DNA from: Phallus indusiatus
Lineage: Eukaryota; Basidiomycota; Agaricomycetes; Phallales; Phallaceae
Assembly (NCBI GenBank): GCA_027605045.1
Contig: JAQFWX010000008.1
Span: forward strand, 1,912,410-1,976,409
Direction of reading: 5' to 3'
Length of the DNA stretch: 64,000 nucleotides
Shown here: positions 61,223 through 64,000 of the stretch, one piece after another
How positions within the stretch are numbered: the stretch's first letter is position 1
Layout: every line of letters starts with the position of its first letter
Notes under the pieces: generated by a model
The model's database searches: none
What the model saw: only the letters and a program-made list of their open reading frames with translations
Told to the model about the DNA's origin: nothing
Translations under genes and position numbers: made by a program

Positions 61223-63762
61223 ACACTTCAAAATGCTTTATTCTCACTGTTAACATTAAATACCACCAGTCAACGCTCCATATTACCTACCCTTAAGCAC
61301 TCAAAACAGCGTTTATCTTATCTCAAAAGTCACGTGATCAGTCGGAGTTTCAAAGTTGCTAAGTCGTTTCTGTTGTCATATCTCGGTTTCGCCCGAGTAC
61401 TTTGTAATGAATATTATTTATTATTTATTATTTACTCTTATTCTAACTAAGACTTATTTTTAGAGTTGTCACCGCTCTAAAAATACTACCGGAAGGTGAT
61501 GGATTGCTCGACGTCATTCTGGATGACGCTTTTTCGGAGTCTGAATTATCTCAGACTTCCCATTATCTTATCTCGGCCAAAACCACGATCCGTGTATATA
61601 AAATACAATTAATTTTTATCTAATCTAATCAAATACAGATCCAAGTTATTTTTAACCTCTTCACCCTGCTAAAAATAGTACTGGAAGCCGATGGATTCAT
61701 CAACGGCACTTTGGATGATGCTGATGCCAGCGTTTGTGCGGTAAATTCCGAATTCTCTCACTGAGTGTCACGTTGTCACTTTTGTGATGACATTCAATCC
61801 TATTGGCCTGATGAAGTCGCCAGCTGCCACACTCTCCTTCTTCCCAACGCCATCGTCGACGCCTATCCACATTCATTTACCAAACGGTAAGCCTTGATTT
61901 CTTTATCTCATCGTTCTTACTGATGTTTTCTCTTATCATAGGTCTTTTTTCCTTCTATAGACGACAATCTCTTTGCTCGAACCGCGTGTCCTCTATGACC
62001 GTCATGGTGCGTCCTTTCTTTTATTGACACTAGTTCTTTAACTTAACTCCATTTCTCTGTCGTCCGTAGATGTTCTTTCTTTGAATCCATCCATCATTTC
62101 TGCGGTATGTATCATCTTCTTTTCCTTCCCCGATCGCCGCTAAACCATCCTACAGCGATACACTGCTTTATTCTCCCAGGTCCGTTTCTGTCTTTTCTTT
62201 TTCCTTCCTTCATTCTTTCTCACCGTTGCCTTTAGCGTCACGCTTCTTTCGGATTCTTAGTTGCTGAAGTGTTGCCGCTTGGGTTTTTTTTTCTCTCATT
62301 TCAAAGGTTTGTTCTTATCATTTTCTTTCTCTCTTCTCTTATAGTCCCATTGGGTTTTTTCTAGGGTTTTCTGGCGCGCTTCCTATCTGCAACACAACCT
62401 CCATCTCTCCATCGCTCCATTCCCTCCAACACCGCCCTCTCTCTCAACCTTCGCCCCCACACACCGACTCATTTTCTTACCGCCAGTTTCGCAATTTAAA
62501 GGTATCTCGCACCATCCCTTTTCTTTCTTTCTCTACTTATTGTGCCTTCGTTATTCCAGCTTCTTCATCTCGAATAATACCAAACCTCCTTAGACCCTTT
62601 CCACCACGCCCTCTCAACCACTTCCTAAACCCCTCCTCGACCCCGTTATCCTTTTCATAGTCAGTTGTTCATTTTTCCAACTTCTATTCGTATAACTAAC
62701 TGACGTCTAGAGATTACTCTTTCTTACGTTGCGGTTGCCAGCCATGGTTTCTCACCCAAAGTATGTTATAATGCGTTTTTTCTCTCCTTATCGTCACCGA
62801 CACATCCTGTAGCGATCACACCCCTACCCACTCAATCTTTCAATCAGAATAGTTCAAAAGGTTCGTCGCTGCTTCCGCTCTTTGACTTATTCCAATGTTG
62901 ATTACAGAATGACACCTCCTTCCCACACTTCGTCCCCCAACCTCTATTCCCGGATCACGTCCTGCCAAATGTAAGTTCACTACGTTATCAACGTCACGTT
63001 TAATTACATTTTTCATAGGTCATCCTTCATTCTAGTTTTCCGAGTGGGAGTCTCAGAGCTGGGCTTAGCATGCCCCGCGTTGTCAATGTTCCTTTTCAGA
63101 TGGCAGGTAAGCCTTTATCTAGCTACAGGTCGTTTATTCCATTAACCATCCACTTTCTTCCAAAGCTCTATCGCACCACTCATTTAGCAAAGCTCTTCAG
63201 CCTTGCCACTGCCCACATTACGGCCATCATTTTATCGTAAGTGCTCTATTCTGTCACTGATTGTATCCATCCCCTTATGTGCTTTTTACAGCCCATATCT
63301 CTTTTCCCCGCGATTTGGAGGACAGTCAGGCGTCGTTTCAATGGAGTACCGACCCTTTCAAATAAGGTTCGTGTGCTCTTTGTTCTTCCTTTGTCTCCTT
63401 ATCTTTTGATCTTTGAACGTACGCTCTAGAACCCTAATTGTTGTCCTTGTTCCAGCTATATCCGCTCTGTCATTACCCCACGGTTGGTCGTAGCTCTCAT
63501 CCAGTTATTTTATTCACGCTAACTTTAGATCAATTCTGCCGCAGTTCCCTTTTCTCGCCAACCCACAATGCAATTTACTTTGATCCAACCAAATTACACC
63601 GCGAAACCTTACAAATCCAAAGGATTACAATTACGTTGGTCTTTTTTTTCGTTCCTCTTTTCTCTTACACTCCTCTAACGTGCATTTGGAAGCACTCTTC
63701 ACCTCCCATCATCACCCTTAACTCAATATCTCCCAATTTTGGACGACCGCCTTTAGTGGCGG
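61223..63762 (+). other. Pyrimidine-rich subtelomere, possible mini-exon gene
   Basis: About 2.5 kb rich in C and T on the + strand. It is dotted with donor-like GTAAGT/GTATGT and acceptor-like TTTCAG/CTACAG sites 40-70 bases apart. Between them lie short open pieces, e.g. CDDIQSYWPDEVASCHTLLL (61785-61845), ISLLEPRVLYDRH (about 61970-62005) joined to DVLSLNPSIISA (about 62070-62103), then RYTALFSQ, then SSSRIIPNLLRPFPPRPLNH (62562-62625). These could be mini-exons of a telomere-adjacent gene, or only splice-like noise in CT-rich DNA. A diverged direct repeat lies at its start (61459-61540 and 61645-61730). No family recognised. Confidence 0.35.
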
Positions 63763-64000
63763 TTTAGGGTTTAGGGTTTAGGGTTTAGGGTTTAGGGTTT
63801 AGGGTTTAGGGTTTAGGGTTTAGGGTTTAGGGTTTAGGGTTTAGGGTTTAGGGTTTAGGGTTTAGGGTTTAGGGTTTAGGGTTTAGGGTTTAGGGTTTAG
63901 GGTTTAGGGTTTAGGTTTAGGGTTTAGGGTTTAGGGTTTAGGGTTTAGGGTTTAGGGTTTAGGTTTAGGTTTAGGTTTAGGTTTAGGTTTAGGTTTAGGG
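63763..64000 (+). repeat. Telomere: (TTTAGGG)n, with TTTAGG at the end
   Basis: About 34 tandem repeats run to the last base of the window. The unit is TTTAGGG for most of the array, with one shortened TTTAGG near 63911-63916, and about seven TTTAGG units in the last 40 bases. The G-rich strand points 3' outwards, as expected at a right chromosome end. Fungal telomeres I know, including those of most basidiomycetes, are TTAGGG; this heptamer is the plant type. Confidence 0.96.

Overview
The window reads as a chromosome end of a filamentous basidiomycete, probably an agaricomycete. Genes are split by many short GT-AG introns of about 50-100 bases. The families are typical of the group: a CSC1/OSCA channel, GATA and Zn2Cys6 regulators, an Axl2-like wall/polarity protein, a single-domain beta-trefoil lectin, a cupredoxin, a small RlpA/barwin-like secreted protein and a KDZ transposon. 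The + strand ends in an uninterrupted telomeric array, so coordinate 64000 is at or near a right telomere. The species cannot be named from the sequence alone.

Layout. 556-5484: CSC1-type channel (+). 5646-6918: alpha/beta hydrolase (-). 8560-16982: a complete KDZ (Zisupton/Dileera/Kyakuja) DNA transposon with an 8-bp target duplication, 399-bp terminal inverted repeats and three minus-strand genes. 18250-21285: Zn2Cys6 regulator (+). 23648-25543: GATA regulator (+). 27849-28424: small secreted double-psi beta-barrel protein (+). 28924-31497: MFS drug/H+ antiporter (-). 33613-34128: ricin-B-like beta-trefoil lectin (+). 34709-36622: a decayed Fic-domain gene (-). 36655-37030: LC8 dynein light chain (+). 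37368-40142: Axl2-like membrane protein (-). 40495-42443: class III aminotransferase (+). 42819-44386: 3-ketoacyl-CoA thiolase (-). 44935-46539: second GATA regulator (-). 51683-52570: cupredoxin-domain, probably GPI-anchored protein (+).

From about 52.6 kb the sequence becomes subtelomeric. It holds gene fragments, a decayed WD40 gene with a C-terminal ubiquitin-interacting motif (about 55.7-58.6 kb), an AT-rich island (58.6-59.9 kb), a 1.3-kb minisatellite of 21-bp units (59.94-61.22 kb), a pyrimidine-rich stretch that looks like a series of mini-exons (61.4-63.7 kb), and the telomere itself (63763-64000). The telomere is built from TTTAGGG, the plant-type heptamer, not the TTAGGG usual in fungi, and switches to TTTAGG at its distal end.

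The genes do not form an obvious pathway cluster. They are mostly individual housekeeping, signalling or secreted functions. The most distinctive items are the apparently intact KDZ element with two uncharacterised companion genes and a cruciform-capable palindrome in each end, the unusual telomere repeat, the 21-bp minisatellite that stays open in several reading frames, and two decayed genes whose stop codons and lost catalytic residue mostly look like C-to-T changes. Exon boundaries were spliced by eye and unverified positions are marked as approximate.
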